DNA of 56,374 nt from Campylobacteraceae bacterium (lineage in GTDB: Bacteria > Campylobacterota > Campylobacteria > Campylobacterales > Sulfurovaceae): contig JALVWQ010000012.1 in NCBI GenBank assembly GCA_027034975.1, positions 1-56,374 on the forward strand, read 5' to 3'. This document shows, in pieces, positions 8,378 through 17,421 of the stretch. The position numbers were made by a program, and so were the translations under genes. Under the pieces are notes generated by a model. That model saw nothing but the letters and a program-made list of their open reading frames with translations, was not told the DNA's origin and did no database searches. Position 1 is the stretch's first letter; each line of letters starts with the position of its first letter.

Positions 8378-8845
8378 CTACGCCTTTAAGTCACTCAATA
8401 TTGTTGCTGGTACGAGATGATCTATCTTGCCACCATGGCTCAAAATAGCACGCACAATCGATGAACTAATAAAGGCATACTGTAAACTTGGCATCAGATA
8501 GATAGTATCTAAATCCTTCTTTAAAGAGGCATTTGCATAGCCCATCTGGAGCTCATACTCAAAGTCGCTTACGGCTCTAAGACCTCGGATAATTGTGTTT
8601 GATTCCAACTCATCACTCAAATTCGCAAGCAACCCTTCAAAACCTACAACCTTTATTTTAGGAAAATCTTGCGTTACCTTCTCTACAAGTTCGATTCTCT
8701 TCTCAAAGCTAAACATTGGCTCTTTTGCTTTGTTTTGAGCAACTGCTACAATTACTTCGTCAAAAATTTTACACGCTCTTTTAATAATATCTAAATGCCC
8801 TAATGTAATTGGGTCAAAAGTACCTGGATAAATTGCTCGTTTCAT
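8378..8845 (-). CDS. coaD: Phosphopantetheine adenylyltransferase
   Basis: A 155-residue nucleotidyltransferase that adds AMP to 4'-phosphopantetheine to give dephospho-CoA. The class motif YPGTFDPITLGHLD includes T9-F-D and H17, and the C-terminal ISSSIVRA motif is present (about 127-134). Length is typical for the hexameric bacterial enzyme. It sits 1 nt after ubiX. Together with coaX at 22610 the window holds two steps of CoA synthesis. Confidence 0.95.
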   Translation of the reverse strand: MKRAIYPGTFDPITLGHLDIIKRACKIFDEVIVAVAQNKAKEPMFSFEKRIELVEKVTQDFPKIKVVGFEGLLANLSDELESNTIIRGLRAVSDFEYELQMGYANASLKKDLDTIYLMPSLQYAFISSSIVRAILSHGGKIDHLVPATILSDLKA

Positions 8846-8846
8846 C

Positions 8847-9368
8847 TTAACTCCATCGCTTAAATAAATTATGTTCTATACCTAATATATCATACCATTT
8901 TCCAATAATAAACTTTTCCATATCTTCTACTGTTTTTGCTTCGCTATAGTATGCAATCACCGGTGGTGCGATAACCACACCTAAAGTTGCTAGTTTCTGC
9001 ATATTCTCTAGTGCAATTGCAGAAAAAGGCATCTCTCTAGGGGCTAAAAGAAGCTTTTTTTGCTCCTTTAGTGCCACTGCTGCCACGCGTGTGACTAAAT
9101 TATCGCTAATTCCACAGGCAATTTTTGCTAAAGTATTCATAGAGCAAGGAATAATTGCTGTAGCATCAACACGAAAGGAACCACTCGAGATAGATGCAGC
9201 TATATCGCTACTATCATGGAGTGTTACTCTCCTATTCTCAAACCGCTCTACAACCTTAGCATTTTGTGAATAGACAAGATGAACATCGATATTTTGTGGT
9301 AGGTATTGGACAAATTTACTCCCAAGTGCAACACCACTTGCTCCACTAATTGCTACTACAAGTTTCAA
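8847..9368 (-). CDS. ubiX: Flavin prenyltransferase UbiX
   Basis: A 173-residue flavoprotein that attaches dimethylallyl to FMN to make prenylated FMN, the cofactor of UbiD-type decarboxylases in quinone synthesis. The N-terminal SGASG (8-12) binds the flavin phosphate; CSMNTLAKIACGISDNL and APREMPFS are family signatures around 75-115, and PPVIAYY is near the C-terminus. Shorter than the usual 185-200 but complete. First gene of ubiX-coaD-tmk; the partner ubiD is not in the window. Confidence 0.92.
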   Translation of the reverse strand: MKLVVAISGASGVALGSKFVQYLPQNIDVHLVYSQNAKVVERFENRRVTLHDSSDIAASISSGSFRVDATAIIPCSMNTLAKIACGISDNLVTRVAAVALKEQKKLLLAPREMPFSAIALENMQKLATLGVVIAPPVIAYYSEAKTVEDMEKFIIGKWYDILGIEHNLFKRWS

Positions 9369-9433
9369 AATAGTTCCTGATTTTTTTATGTAGTATATCG
9401 AAAGTAAGGTAAGAATTTAAAAGACTTCTTGAG

Positions 9434-9519
9434 TGGTACCTCGGGTCGGACTCGAACCGACACGAGCAAAGCCCACCAGATTTTGAATCTAGCGTGTCTA
9501 CCAATTCCACCACCGAGGC
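9434..9519 (-). tRNA. tRNA-Leu (anticodon CAA)
   Basis: An 86-nt tRNA with encoded CCA. The acceptor GCCTCGG pairs with CCGAGGT (first pair G-U). The anticodon stem CTAGA/TCTGG carries loop TTCAAAA, so the anticodon is CAA, reading UUG. A long variable arm (class II) and the T-loop TTCGAGT are present. It lies between hup and ubiX on the same strand. Confidence 0.96.
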
Positions 9520-9522
9520 TTC

Positions 9523-9540
9523 ATCACCGCACGCGGTGAT
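9523..9540. repeat. GC-rich perfect palindrome next to tRNA-Leu
   Basis: ATCACCGC and GCGGTGAT are separated by AC. It stops 3 nt before the tRNA 5' end, on the hup side. There is no U-run on either strand, so it could be an RNA-processing hairpin or a remnant of the GC-rich hairpins seen in the heptad repeats. Confidence 0.5.
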
Positions 9541-9616
9541 TAAGAGTTGAAATGATAGAACACATTTAATTAAAAGTAGTTTAACTCCAAAAGATTAAAA
9601 TCTATAGAGATTACCC

Positions 9617-9895
9617 TTAGCTCTCTTCTATAATAGATTTAAGTTTTTTACTTGGTTTAAAGCGAATCCCATACTTTTCGTCTACTTTTACCTTTTTTGT
9701 AGTTCCTGGAATATAGATTTCACGAGCATTCTTTTTTACAGGCACAAAAGAACCAAAACCGATAAACGAAACTGATTCTCTTGCTTTTAGAGCTTCTGTT
9801 ACAGAATCTAACATAGAGTTTACAATAACCTCTACCTCTCCTCTAGGTAATCCTGTTTTTTCAGCTACTTCATTGATTAACATAGATTTTTTCAT
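9617..9895 (-). CDS. hup: HU/IHF-family DNA-binding protein
   Basis: A 92-residue nucleoid protein of the HU/IHF fold: two N-terminal helices, the SFIGFGSF beta turn (about 43-50), the DNA-embracing arm and a C-terminal KP-x-KKLK segment. The arm tip reads REIYIPGTTKK in place of the classical RNPxTG; the intercalating proline is retained. This arm type is usual in Campylobacterota HU proteins. It binds and bends DNA as a dimer. Apparently monocistronic, followed by tRNA-Leu. Confidence 0.92.
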   Translation of the reverse strand: MKKSMLINEVAEKTGLPRGEVEVIVNSMLDSVTEALKARESVSFIGFGSFVPVKKNAREIYIPGTTKKVKVDEKYGIRFKPSKKLKSIIEES

Positions 9896-10120
9896 TTACA
9901 ATCCTTCATATTGGTTAAAGATAAAAAAATTTTAACAATAAATAAGTAGACAAGAAAAAAATATGTCAATTTGAAATTATTTTTATCCCAAATAATGCAT
10001 CAGAATCATTTTTTATTACAAAGTGTATGATTTATGTCTATTTTTCCGATACTTTTTTGCCATTTTTTTGCAAGCTTCTTCGTACAAACTCCTCTTTTAA
10101 ATAAAAGTAGAAAACTCATA

Positions 10121-10129
10121 TGATATAAT
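10121..10129 (+). promoter_or_regulatory. Extended -10 promoter of ftsK
   Basis: TGA followed by a perfect TATAAT. The predicted start is about 10136, giving a leader of about 18 nt. The rest of the hup-ftsK spacer (9896-10120) is very AT-rich; no other structure was identified in it. Confidence 0.55.
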
Positions 10130-10153
10130 ATAATAAAAAATTTTAGGATACCA

Positions 10154-12346
10154 ATGCTAGCCCTCTTTACAACATTTACTCTATTAATGTATATACTCTT
10201 TTGTACTATTTTTCATGACTCTAGTTTAGTTGGTGTCATTGGAAGATCTATAGGAAAGTGGAATTTGCAAACTTTTGGTTATGTAGCATATATCAATTTT
10301 CTATTTATTCTACTACCACTCTATAGTTTCTATAAAAATCCAAAATTGCGTTCACACCTCGACCCCTATACTGGTTGGCTACTCCTTTTAATATCGGCTC
10401 TACTCTTCCAAGCACTTGTGGTGGAAAAAAGTGGTATAATTAGCCACCTGCTCTATATCTCCTTAATCCCATATATAGGAAAGGCAGGATTGTGGTTTCT
10501 CCTTCTCTTAACAACTATACTCTCGTTGACGCTTATTACACAAAAAGAGATACCAGAACTCCTCCAGATTCCAAGTTTTAATGCAATTTTTGACTACTTT
10601 GATGAACTACAAGAGAAGCTAGTCGATAAGTTCAATAAACTCTTTGCAGCAGATGATAATAGACTCTTTAAAGATTTTCCTTTTTCAAAACAAAACACTA
10701 CACCAAATCCGGTAGCTGAGCGAGCAAAACCAAAAGTTCAAAAGCAAAACAAATCTGCAACACCCCCTAAAACCAAAGCTCCAAAAGCTACCAAAGAGGA
10801 AAAAAAAGAGCCTCCCAAAAAAGCAGTAGAAGCTGAAAATACAAGCGAAAAGAAAGAGCTAAAAGAGTCTAAAGTTGTTATTTTAAATGAGCTTGAGGAG
10901 AATAAAAAACTCCTCGAACAGCTCGATAAAGGAGAGGTTGAGAAGCCTAAAAACTTTAAACTCCCAAAATTAGACTTTTTGCAAAAACCCAAAAAGAGTA
11001 CATCAAAAGTAAACGAAGCTGAGATCGATAGAAAAATTAGGGAACTCCTAGAAAAACTAAAACTCTTTAAAATCGATGGAGATGTAGTAAACACCTACAC
11101 AGGGCCCATTGTAACAACTTTCGAATTCAAACCGGCACCCCATGTAAAGGTATCGAAAATTTTAAACCTTCAAGATGACTTAGCAATGGCTCTAAGTGCA
11201 GAGACTATCCGTATTCAAGCCCCAATACCTGGACGCGATGTCGTAGGTATCGAGATACCAAATGACAACTTTGAGACCATCTACTTACGAGAGATTCTAG
11301 AGAGTAAAACATTCAAAGAGACAAAGTCTCCACTCGCTATTGCACTTGGCAAAGATATTGTTGGCAAACCATTTATTACCGATATTAAAAAGCTCCCACA
11401 CCTACTTATTGCTGGTACAACAGGAAGTGGTAAATCGGTTGGTATTAATGCTATGCTACTATCTCTACTCTACAGAAATGGACCAGATAACCTAAAGCTA
11501 ATTCTTATCGATCCAAAGATGCTTGAGTTCTCTATCTATAACGATATTCCACACCTCTTAACACCTGTAATTATAGAGCCTAAAAAGGCGATAATTGCTC
11601 TAGCAAACCTTGTGAAAGAGATGGAGAGACGCTACCAACTTATGGCACAAAATAAGGTAAAAAATATCGATAACTATAATAGTAAAGCTAAAAAAGAGGG
11701 CTTAGAGCATATGCCATATATTGTAGTAGTTATTGATGAGTTAGCAGATTTAATGATGACAGGCGGCAAAGAGGTTGAGTACTCTATTGCAAGACTTGCA
11801 CAGATGGCTAGGGCAGCTGGAATACATATTATTGTGGCAACCCAAAGACCAAGTGTCGATGTTGTAACAGGGCTCATTAAAGCCAACTTGCCAGCTAGAC
11901 TTAGCTACCGTGTAGGGCAAAAGATTGACTCAAAAGTTATCTTAGATACGATGGGGGCAGAGTCGCTCTTAGGGCGAGGAGATGCTCTCTTTACACCACC
12001 TGGAATGACAGGGCTTGTAAGAATCCACGCCCCTTGGAATAGCGAAGAGGAGATAGAAAAAATTGTAGATTTCCTTAAAGCACAGCAGGAGCCAGAGTAT
12101 GACGATAGCTACTTTAAAAGTGGTAGCGATGGAGACGACGAAGTGGTTAATGGTGCCATAGAGCTTGACCCACTCTACGAAGAGGCAAAAGAGGTTGTTA
12201 TAAACGATCGAAAGAGCTCTATTAGCTACCTCCAAAGAAAACTCCAAATTGGTTACAATAGAGCAGCAAATATTGTTGAACAACTAGAGAAAATGGGTGT
12301 TTTAAGTGCCCCTAATAATAAAGGAAATAGAGATATATTAATTTAA
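10154..12346 (+). CDS. ftsK: DNA translocase FtsK
   Basis: A 730-residue divisome-linked DNA pump that moves chromosome termini and activates Xer recombination. The N-terminal ~150 residues contain four hydrophobic segments (membrane anchor). Residues about 180-290 are a Lys/Glu/Pro-rich linker, and the motor domain follows with Walker A GTTGSGKS (about 423-430), Walker B VVVIDELADLMM and ATQRPSVDV. The last ~65 residues form the winged-helix gamma domain that reads orienting DNA signals. Complete and of the compact Campylobacterota type. A terminator-like hairpin follows. Confidence 0.96.
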   Translation: MLALFTTFTLLMYILFCTIFHDSSLVGVIGRSIGKWNLQTFGYVAYINFLFILLPLYSFYKNPKLRSHLDPYTGWLLLLISALLFQALVVEKSGIISHLLYISLIPYIGKAGLWFLLLLTTILSLTLITQKEIPELLQIPSFNAIFDYFDELQEKLVDKFNKLFAADDNRLFKDFPFSKQNTTPNPVAERAKPKVQKQNKSATPPKTKAPKATKEEKKEPPKKAVEAENTSEKKELKESKVVILNELEENKKLLEQLDKGEVEKPKNFKLPKLDFLQKPKKSTSKVNEAEIDRKIRELLEKLKLFKIDGDVVNTYTGPIVTTFEFKPAPHVKVSKILNLQDDLAMALSAETIRIQAPIPGRDVVGIEIPNDNFETIYLREILESKTFKETKSPLAIALGKDIVGKPFITDIKKLPHLLIAGTTGSGKSVGINAMLLSLLYRNGPDNLKLILIDPKMLEFSIYNDIPHLLTPVIIEPKKAIIALANLVKEMERRYQLMAQNKVKNIDNYNSKAKKEGLEHMPYIVVVIDELADLMMTGGKEVEYSIARLAQMARAAGIHIIVATQRPSVDVVTGLIKANLPARLSYRVGQKIDSKVILDTMGAESLLGRGDALFTPPGMTGLVRIHAPWNSEEEIEKIVDFLKAQQEPEYDDSYFKSGSDGDDEVVNGAIELDPLYEEAKEVVINDRKSSISYLQRKLQIGYNRAANIVEQLEKMGVLSAPNNKGNRDILI

Positions 12347-12349
12347 TAA

Positions 12350-12383
12350 AAGCTAAAAACTTTAAGCTTAAGGCTGAAAGCCA
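12350..12383. repeat. Decayed heptad-type repeat, copy G
   Basis: AAGCTAAAAACTTTAAGC followed by TTAAGGC resembles the AT-rich arms of copy E. Only one arm is recognisable, and its last bases serve as the 5' side of the ftsK terminator. The rest of the spacer up to 12599 shows only a possible acnB promoter region (around CATTATAG) that I cannot define. Confidence 0.4.
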
Positions 12384-12399
12384 AGAGATTGGGCTTTTT
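12376..12399 (+). terminator. Rho-independent terminator of ftsK
   Basis: AAAGCC (12377-12382) and GGCTTT (12392-12397) form a 6-bp stem followed by TTT. It lies about 30 nt after the ftsK stop, at the end of a decayed heptad repeat. Confidence 0.5.
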
Positions 12400-12599
12400 G
12401 CGTATTGAAGCATACACCCACACTTCACACTCACACTCAGACCAACAACCATTTCGTCCTAAATAGTAACACCTTATCCTCCTTAATGTAACAATACGAT
12501 ACATTATAGAATTTCCTCTTTTATTAACTATGATTGGTGTTTTTTTACAATAGAACTTTTGCTAATATTGTTTATCAAAACATAAATTTAGGAGTTGTA

Positions 12600-15182
12600 A
12601 TGTCACTAATCGAGGATTACAAAAAGCATACCCAAGAGAGAGCAAAGTTAAATGTTCCACCACTTCCATTAACTGCAGAGCAGACAGCCCAGTTAGTAGA
12701 ACTCTTAAAAGAGTCTCCGGTAAAAGAGCCTGAGTATCTATTAGACCTATTAAAAAACCATGTACCAGCAGGTGTTGATGATGCAGCGTATGTAAAAGCG
12801 GCATTCTTAAACGATATTGTACAAGGGAAAACTTCTAGTGAAGTTCTAAGTAAACTAGATGCAATTAAGATTTTAGGAAAGATGCTAGGTGGTTACAATG
12901 TTGGTCCCCTAATTGATGCACTAAAATTAGACGATGAAGAGTTAGCACAAGCAGCAGCAAATGAGCTTAAAAACACTATCTTAGTGTATGATGCATTTAA
13001 CGATGTTAAAAAGCTTATGGACGAGGGTAACAAGTATGCGAAAGAGGTTATCGAGTCTTGGGCAAATGCAGAGTGGTTTACAAACAAGCCAGAGCTTGCA
13101 AAAGAGATTACAGTAACTGTCTATAAAGTTCCAGGCGAAACAAATACAGACGACCTAAGCCCAGCAAGCGAAGCATTTACAAGAGCAGATATTCCACTTC
13201 ACGCACAATCTATGCTACAAGCTAGAATGGAAAAGCCTTTAGAGACTATTGAAGAGCTTAAGAAGAAAGGTCACGATCTTGCATATGTCGGAGATGTTGT
13301 AGGTACGGGAAGTTCTAGAAAATCTGGTATCAACTCTGTTCAGTGGCACTTTGGTCACGATATTGATGGTATTCCAAACAAAAGAACTGGTGGTGTTGTA
13401 ATTGGTTCAATTATTGCACCAATCTTCTTTAACACAGCAGAAGATAGTGGATGTCTTCCTATTCAAGCTCCAGTAGATAATTTAGAGACTGGTGATGTTA
13501 TTACAATTAAGCCTTATGAGGGCGTAATCGAAAAAGATGGTAAAGTTGTAAGCGAGTTTAAACTACAACCAAATACGCTACCAGATGAGATGAGAGCAGG
13601 TGGTAGAATTCCATTAATTATTGGAAAAGGCTTAACTGCAAAAGCTAGAGAGGCTCTAGGTTTAGGTGCTAGTGATATCTTTATGCAACCTGAGCAACCA
13701 GAAGGGAGCAAAGGTGGTTATACACTTGCACAAAAGATGGTAGGTAAAGCGTGTGGTATGGAGGGTGTAAGACCTGGTATGTACTGCGAGCCAGTATGTA
13801 CAACAGTGGGTAGCCAAGATACAACAGGTCCAATGACACGAGATGAGATTAAAGAGTTAGCAGCACTTAGCTTTGGAGCCGATTTTGTTCTTCAGTCATT
13901 CTGCCACACTGCTGCATATCCTAAACCAGCAGATATTGAGTTACAGCATACACTACCAAAATTCTGGACAAGCAGAAAAGGATTTATCCTAAGACCAGGT
14001 GATGGTGTTATTCACTCTTGGTTAAATAGAATGTGTCTTCCAGATACAGTAGGTACTGGTGGTGATAGCCATACAAGATTCCCAATTGGTATTAGCTTCC
14101 CAGCTGGTTCAGGGCTTGTTGCATTTGCAGCAGTTACAGGTATGATGCCTCTAACGATGCCAGAGTCTGTACTTGTTAGATTTAAAGGCGAAATGCAACC
14201 AGGTATTACACTAAGAGATTTAGTAAATGCTATTCCATACCAAGCAATTAAAGATGGGCTATTGACTGTAGAGAAGAAGGGTAAAAAGAATATCTTTGCA
14301 GGTAGAATCTTAGAGATTGAAGGGTTAGAGAACTTAAAATGCGAGCAAGCGTTTGAGCTTTCAGACGCATCTGCAGAGAGAAGTGCTGCAGCTTGTACAG
14401 TTAAATTAAATAAAGAACCAATTATCGAGTATCTAAAATCTAATATTAAATTAATCGAAGAGTTAATTGAGCAAGGATATGAAGATAAAGAGACTTTAAA
14501 AAGAAGAAAAGAGAAAATGGAAGCTTGGCTAGAAAAACCAGAGCTTCTAGAAGCTGATAAAGATGCAGAGTATGCGGCAGTTATCGAAATTGACTTAAAT
14601 GAAATTACAGAGCCAATCTTAGCATGTCCAAACGATCCAGATGATGTTGCAACACTCAGCGAAGTATTAGCAGACCCTAAAAGACCAACAGAAAAAATTG
14701 ACGAAGTATTCGTTGGTAGCTGTATGACAAACATCGGTCTATTTAGAGCATTGGGCGAAGTTCTTAAAGGTGAAGGTTCTGTAAAATCTAGACTTTGGAT
14801 TGCACCACCAACAAAGATGGATGAAGTCCAACTAAGAGAAGAGGGGTATTATGCAATCTTTGGAGCAGCAGGTGCTAGAACAGAAATTCCAGGTTGTTCA
14901 CTCTGTATGGGTAACCAAGCAAGAGTTGCAGACAATGCGATTACATTCTCTACAAGTACAAGAAACTTCGATAACCGCCTAGGAAAAGGTGCTCAAGTTT
15001 ACCTAGGAAGTGCAGAGTTAGCAGCAGTTGCTGCACTACTTGGCCGCCTCCCAACTAAAGAGGAGTATATGGAGATTGTAAACAAAAAGATTACTGATGA
15101 TAAAAAAGATAATGTTTACAAATACCTCAACTTCGACCAAGTAGAGCCAGAAGTTCTTAAAGAGATGATAGAGTATTATTGA
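12600..15182 (+). CDS. acnB: Aconitate hydratase B
   Basis: An 860-residue [4Fe-4S] enzyme interconverting citrate and isocitrate, usable in oxidative or reductive TCA direction. AcnB order is evident: N-terminal HEAT-like helices (1-150), the swivelling domain ([22 protein letters not shown]) before the catalytic core, then [10 protein letters not shown] and the cluster cysteines in GSCMTNIG and CSLCMGNQ. I chose ATG 12600 because TAGGAG lies just upstream; the frame stays open for 22 codons before it but without a good ribosome site. A 12-bp hairpin covers the stop codon. Confidence 0.97.
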   Translation: MSLIEDYKKHTQERAKLNVPPLPLTAEQTAQLVELLKESPVKEPEYLLDLLKNHVPAGVDDAAYVKAAFLNDIVQGKTSSEVLSKLDAIKILGKMLGGYNVGPLIDALKLDDEELAQAAANELKNTILVYDAFNDVKKLMDEGNKYAKEVIESWANAEWFTNKPELAKEITVTVYKVPGETNTDDLSPASEAFTRADIPLHAQSMLQARMEKPLETIEELKKKGHDLAYVGDVVGTGSSRKSGINSVQWHFGHDIDGIPNKRTGGVVIGSIIAPIFFNTAEDSGCLPIQAPVDNLETGDVITIKPYEGVIEKDGKVVSEFKLQPNTLPDEMRAGGRIPLIIGKGLTAKAREALGLGASDIFMQPEQPEGSKGGYTLAQKMVGKACGMEGVRPGMYCEPVCTTVGSQDTTGPMTRDEIKELAALSFGADFVLQSFCHTAAYPKPADIELQHTLPKFWTSRKGFILRPGDGVIHSWLNRMCLPDTVGTGGDSHTRFPIGISFPAGSGLVAFAAVTGMMPLTMPESVLVRFKGEMQPGITLRDLVNAIPYQAIKDGLLTVEKKGKKNIFAGRILEIEGLENLKCEQAFELSDASAERSAAACTVKLNKEPIIEYLKSNIKLIEELIEQGYEDKETLKRRKEKMEAWLEKPELLEADKDAEYAAVIEIDLNEITEPILACPNDPDDVATLSEVLADPKRPTEKIDEVFVGSCMTNIGLFRALGEVLKGEGSVKSRLWIAPPTKMDEVQLREEGYYAIFGAAGARTEIPGCSLCMGNQARVADNAITFSTSTRNFDNRLGKGAQVYLGSAELAAVAALLGRLPTKEEYMEIVNKKITDDKKDNVYKYLNFDQVEPEVLKEMIEYY

Positions 15183-15193
15183 TACTCTATCAT
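15165..15193 (+). terminator. Perfect 12-bp hairpin over the acnB stop codon
   Basis: ATGATAGAGTAT pairs perfectly with ATACTCTATCAT across the loop TATTG; the TGA stop at 15180-15182 lies at the base of the loop's 3' side. The next bases are TAAAAAAG, so there is no U-run. More likely an mRNA 3'-end or protein-binding structure than a terminator. Confidence 0.6.
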
Positions 15194-15200
15194 TAAAAAA

Positions 15201-15230
15201 GTGCAAACTTGGTTTACACTTATCTTCTTA
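15201..15230 (+). terminator. Probable terminator of acnB
   Basis: GTGCAAAC and GTTTACAC form seven pairs with one C-A mismatch around a TTG loop, followed by a pyrimidine-rich TTATCTTCTT. Confidence 0.45.
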
Positions 15231-15396
15231 AACCCAAATTTTGCATTGGAATTAGCAAAGATTTGGCAAATGCTTTTGTTTAGGGTGTTTACTAAAATCT
15301 TGAGCTTAACCCATAGGTTAAGTGATGGATTTTAGTAAATGCCCCAGACTAAATGATTTGCTAAAGGTTGCTAATCTCTAATGTAATATTTGGGTT
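15231..15396. repeat. Convergent-spacer inverted repeat, copy 1
   Basis: Two imperfect arms of about 66 bp begin and end with CCCAAAT/ATTTGGG and contain TTTGCTAAT and TTTAGTAAA motifs. They enclose a small perfect hairpin (CTTAACC, loop CATA, GGTTAAG, 15305-15322). The element fills the gap between the convergent genes acnB and the Nudix gene and runs 19 bp into the latter. Its left half is clearly homologous, in reverse complement, to copy 2 at 43077-43172. Confidence 0.75.
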
Positions 15397-16229
15397 AAAC
15401 CATGAACAATCTGTAAATACTCACTATCCTCACCATCTAAAAATCCGTGACGCACTAAAAAATCAATAATCACCAAATTACAATTTAATTTAAACTCATT
15501 ACTGCTTTTTACAATCGCTGCTACCTCTTCAATATCCATCAGATAAAACTCTTCTACTTCACCATCTGTACATTTTGGTATAAAACTCTTTGGTAACTCT
15601 AAATCGTAACAGTAGATAATATCTTGCTTCCCACCAAGCTCATACTCATGTTTGTAGCTTACAATACCAGTAGCAATGGCCTTACTAGCCAACTCTCTAC
15701 CCATACCAGCCTCTTCGTAACACTCTTTCTCTAAATTCTCTTGTAAAGAGATACCATATGGTAAACCACCAGCCACTAGATGGTCTAACTTACCTGCTTC
15801 ATACCCTTTAGCAAATGATCGTCGTCCTATCCACATTTTTATACTACTGCCATCTTTAACATACCCATTCAAATGCTGTCCAAACGATGTTAAGCCTAAA
15901 AGTGTAGAGATGCTTCTATCTGCCAAACAAAGGGCTTTTGCATTTTGAGCCTCTATAACACCATATGGTTCATTCATATAACTATTAGTAATACCATCTT
16001 TAAAAGCTTTTTTTGCAAAATTATCTAAAGCTTGACTTCTTGATTCAAATGTACTATAGTTATTTTTGAGAGTTATACTATTCTCATCTAGCGTAAAATA
16101 GCCGCTCCTAAGCAAATAATCTATAAAATCAGCTCTAATATACCCTACAATTTTCCCATCAAGTGTAAAAAGTATCTTATTCTCAAGACTGAAATTATTA
16201 CACTCTTTGATATGATCTATATAACCCAT
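15378..16229 (-). CDS. Nudix hydrolase with DUF4743-like N-terminal domain
   Basis: A 283-residue protein: an N-terminal ~120-residue DUF4743-like region, also found in thiamine-pyrophosphokinase-related Nudix proteins, then a Nudix fold. The Nudix box is GGLPYGISL then KECYEEAGM (about 163-186); the usual catalytic Arg is Lys and the upstream Glu is Ile, but the EExG core is kept. It probably hydrolyses a nucleoside or thiamine diphosphate derivative; the substrate is unknown. The last six codons (LTQILH) and the stop are formed by the inverted repeat, so the original C-terminus may have been replaced. Confidence 0.8.
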   Translation of the reverse strand: MGYIDHIKECNNFSLENKILFTLDGKIVGYIRADFIDYLLRSGYFTLDENSITLKNNYSTFESRSQALDNFAKKAFKDGITNSYMNEPYGVIEAQNAKALCLADRSISTLLGLTSFGQHLNGYVKDGSSIKMWIGRRSFAKGYEAGKLDHLVAGGLPYGISLQENLEKECYEEAGMGRELASKAIATGIVSYKHEYELGGKQDIIYCYDLELPKSFIPKCTDGEVEEFYLMDIEEVAAIVKSSNEFKLNCNLVIIDFLVRHGFLDGEDSEYLQIVHGLTQILH

Positions 16230-16271
16230 TGTTGTATCCTTTTAAAAGAGGAAAAGAGAAGTAAAAAGAGT

Positions 16272-16994
16272 CTAAAGCGTAAAATCTTCTCCAAGGTAGT
16301 GCTTTTTAACCGCTTCATTTACAGCTAGTTCATAGGCATTTCCATAAGCAAGCATTGTACCGCTCTCTAATACATACGCACGGTTACAGATATGGAGAGT
16401 CTCTCGTACATTGTGGTCTGTAATCAAGATACCAATCCCCATCGAGGCTAGCTGCTTAATAACTGTTTGTATCTCACTCACTGCAATTGGATCTACCCCT
16501 GCAAATGGTTCATCTAGCAGTAGAAACTTTGGCCTATTTACAAGTGCTCTTGCTATCTCAGTTCGTCGCCGCTCACCCCCACTAAGTCGAAACCCCAACC
16601 GTTTTCGAATAGGTTCAATATTAAAGGTACTTAAGAGTTGCTCTACTCGTGCCGTTTGCTCTTTCTTGCTCAAAAGTCCTGCCTCTGCAGCAATATAGAG
16701 ATTATCTTCTACACTTAAATCCCCAAAGATACTCGACTCTTGTGGAAGATACCCAATACCTGCACGAGCTCTCTGACTTAGAGTTAAATCGGTAATATCC
16801 TTTCCATCCACAACTGTAGTGCCATTTGTTGGTGCAATAATACCACAAATCATATAGAATGTGGTCGTTTTTCCAGCTCCGTTTGGTCCTAAAAGACCTA
16901 TAATCTCACCACTATTTACCTCTAATGAGACACTATCTACAATTGATTTACCACCAATTCTTTTAGAGAGTTTTACTGCTTCTAACTTATGCAT
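16272..16994 (-). CDS. lptB: LPS export ABC transporter ATP-binding protein LptB
   Basis: A 240-residue ABC ATPase that powers the LptB2FG complex moving lipopolysaccharide from the inner membrane to the Lpt bridge. Walker A is GPNGAGKTT (about 35-43), the Q-loop is GYLPQESSIF, the signature is LSGGERRRTEIARA (about 138-151), and Walker B is FLLLDEPFAGVDP. The ESSIFG and DHNVRETL stretches are typical of LptB. It overlaps tsaE by 8 bp, in the order trpD-tsaE-lptB. Confidence 0.95.
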   Translation of the reverse strand: MHKLEAVKLSKRIGGKSIVDSVSLEVNSGEIIGLLGPNGAGKTTTFYMICGIIAPTNGTTVVDGKDITDLTLSQRARAGIGYLPQESSIFGDLSVEDNLYIAAEAGLLSKKEQTARVEQLLSTFNIEPIRKRLGFRLSGGERRRTEIARALVNRPKFLLLDEPFAGVDPIAVSEIQTVIKQLASMGIGILITDHNVRETLHICNRAYVLESGTMLAYGNAYELAVNEAVKKHYLGEDFTL

Positions 16995-17421
16995 CTAAAG
17001 CCTTTATAATATATTTTCTACTCGAATCATCAACAACCTCTATTTCGATCTCATAAAGATTAAATCCAGCATCCACTAGCAACTCTTTAAGAGCTAAAGG
17101 AGCCCACTCAATAAGGTGTATACCACTCTTCTCAAACTCCTCTAAGAGCCCCAAAGAGAGAATCTCATCAAACTCCACCCTATAGAAGTCGTAGTGAAAC
17201 ATCTTAGACCCATAGCACTGCTGCAGAGAGAAAGTTGGCGAAGATACACTCCCCTCTCCTAGACGCTTTGCAATTTGGGCAACAAGTGTTGTCTTTCCAG
17301 CCGCCAAAGTACCATGCAGTAACACAATAGCACTCTGCCCTACAAGTGAGACTACCTGCTTAGCTATCTCAGCTACATTATCTAATCCTACTACTGCTTC
17401 ATAGAGTATTTGAGACTTCAA
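16987..17421 (-). CDS. tsaE: tRNA threonylcarbamoyladenosine synthesis ATPase TsaE
   Basis: A 144-residue ATPase that works with TsaB and TsaD to make the t6A modification at position 37 of ANN-reading tRNAs. The P-loop is HGTLAAGKTT, and SSPTF and HYDFYR are family motifs. I chose TTG at 17421 because GGAGAAG lies just upstream; this gives MKSQILYEAV and a normal length. An ATG at 17460 in the same frame would add 13 residues and a 62-bp overlap with trpD, without a better ribosome site. With the TTG start the overlap with trpD is 23 bp, suggesting translational coupling. Confidence 0.88.
   Translation of the reverse strand: MKSQILYEAVVGLDNVAEIAKQVVSLVGQSAIVLLHGTLAAGKTTLVAQIAKRLGEGSVSSPTFSLQQCYGSKMFHYDFYRVEFDEILSLGLLEEFEKSGIHLIEWAPLALKELLVDAGFNLYEIEIEVVDDSSRKYIIKALDA

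Noticed and set aside
9434-9519. tRNA-Leu as a phage or island attachment site
   Set aside because: No integrase gene and no duplicated tRNA end nearby; the flanking genes are housekeeping.
12534-12599. A 22-codon N-terminal extension of AcnB
   Set aside because: The extension is hydrophobic and AT-rich, unlike AcnB, and a good ribosome site precedes the inner ATG at 12600.
14012-14734. A 240-codon open frame antisense to acnB
   Set aside because: It lies wholly within a conserved enzyme gene, is Ser/Ile/Phe-rich as expected of an antisense shadow of AT-rich coding sequence, and has no ribosome site.
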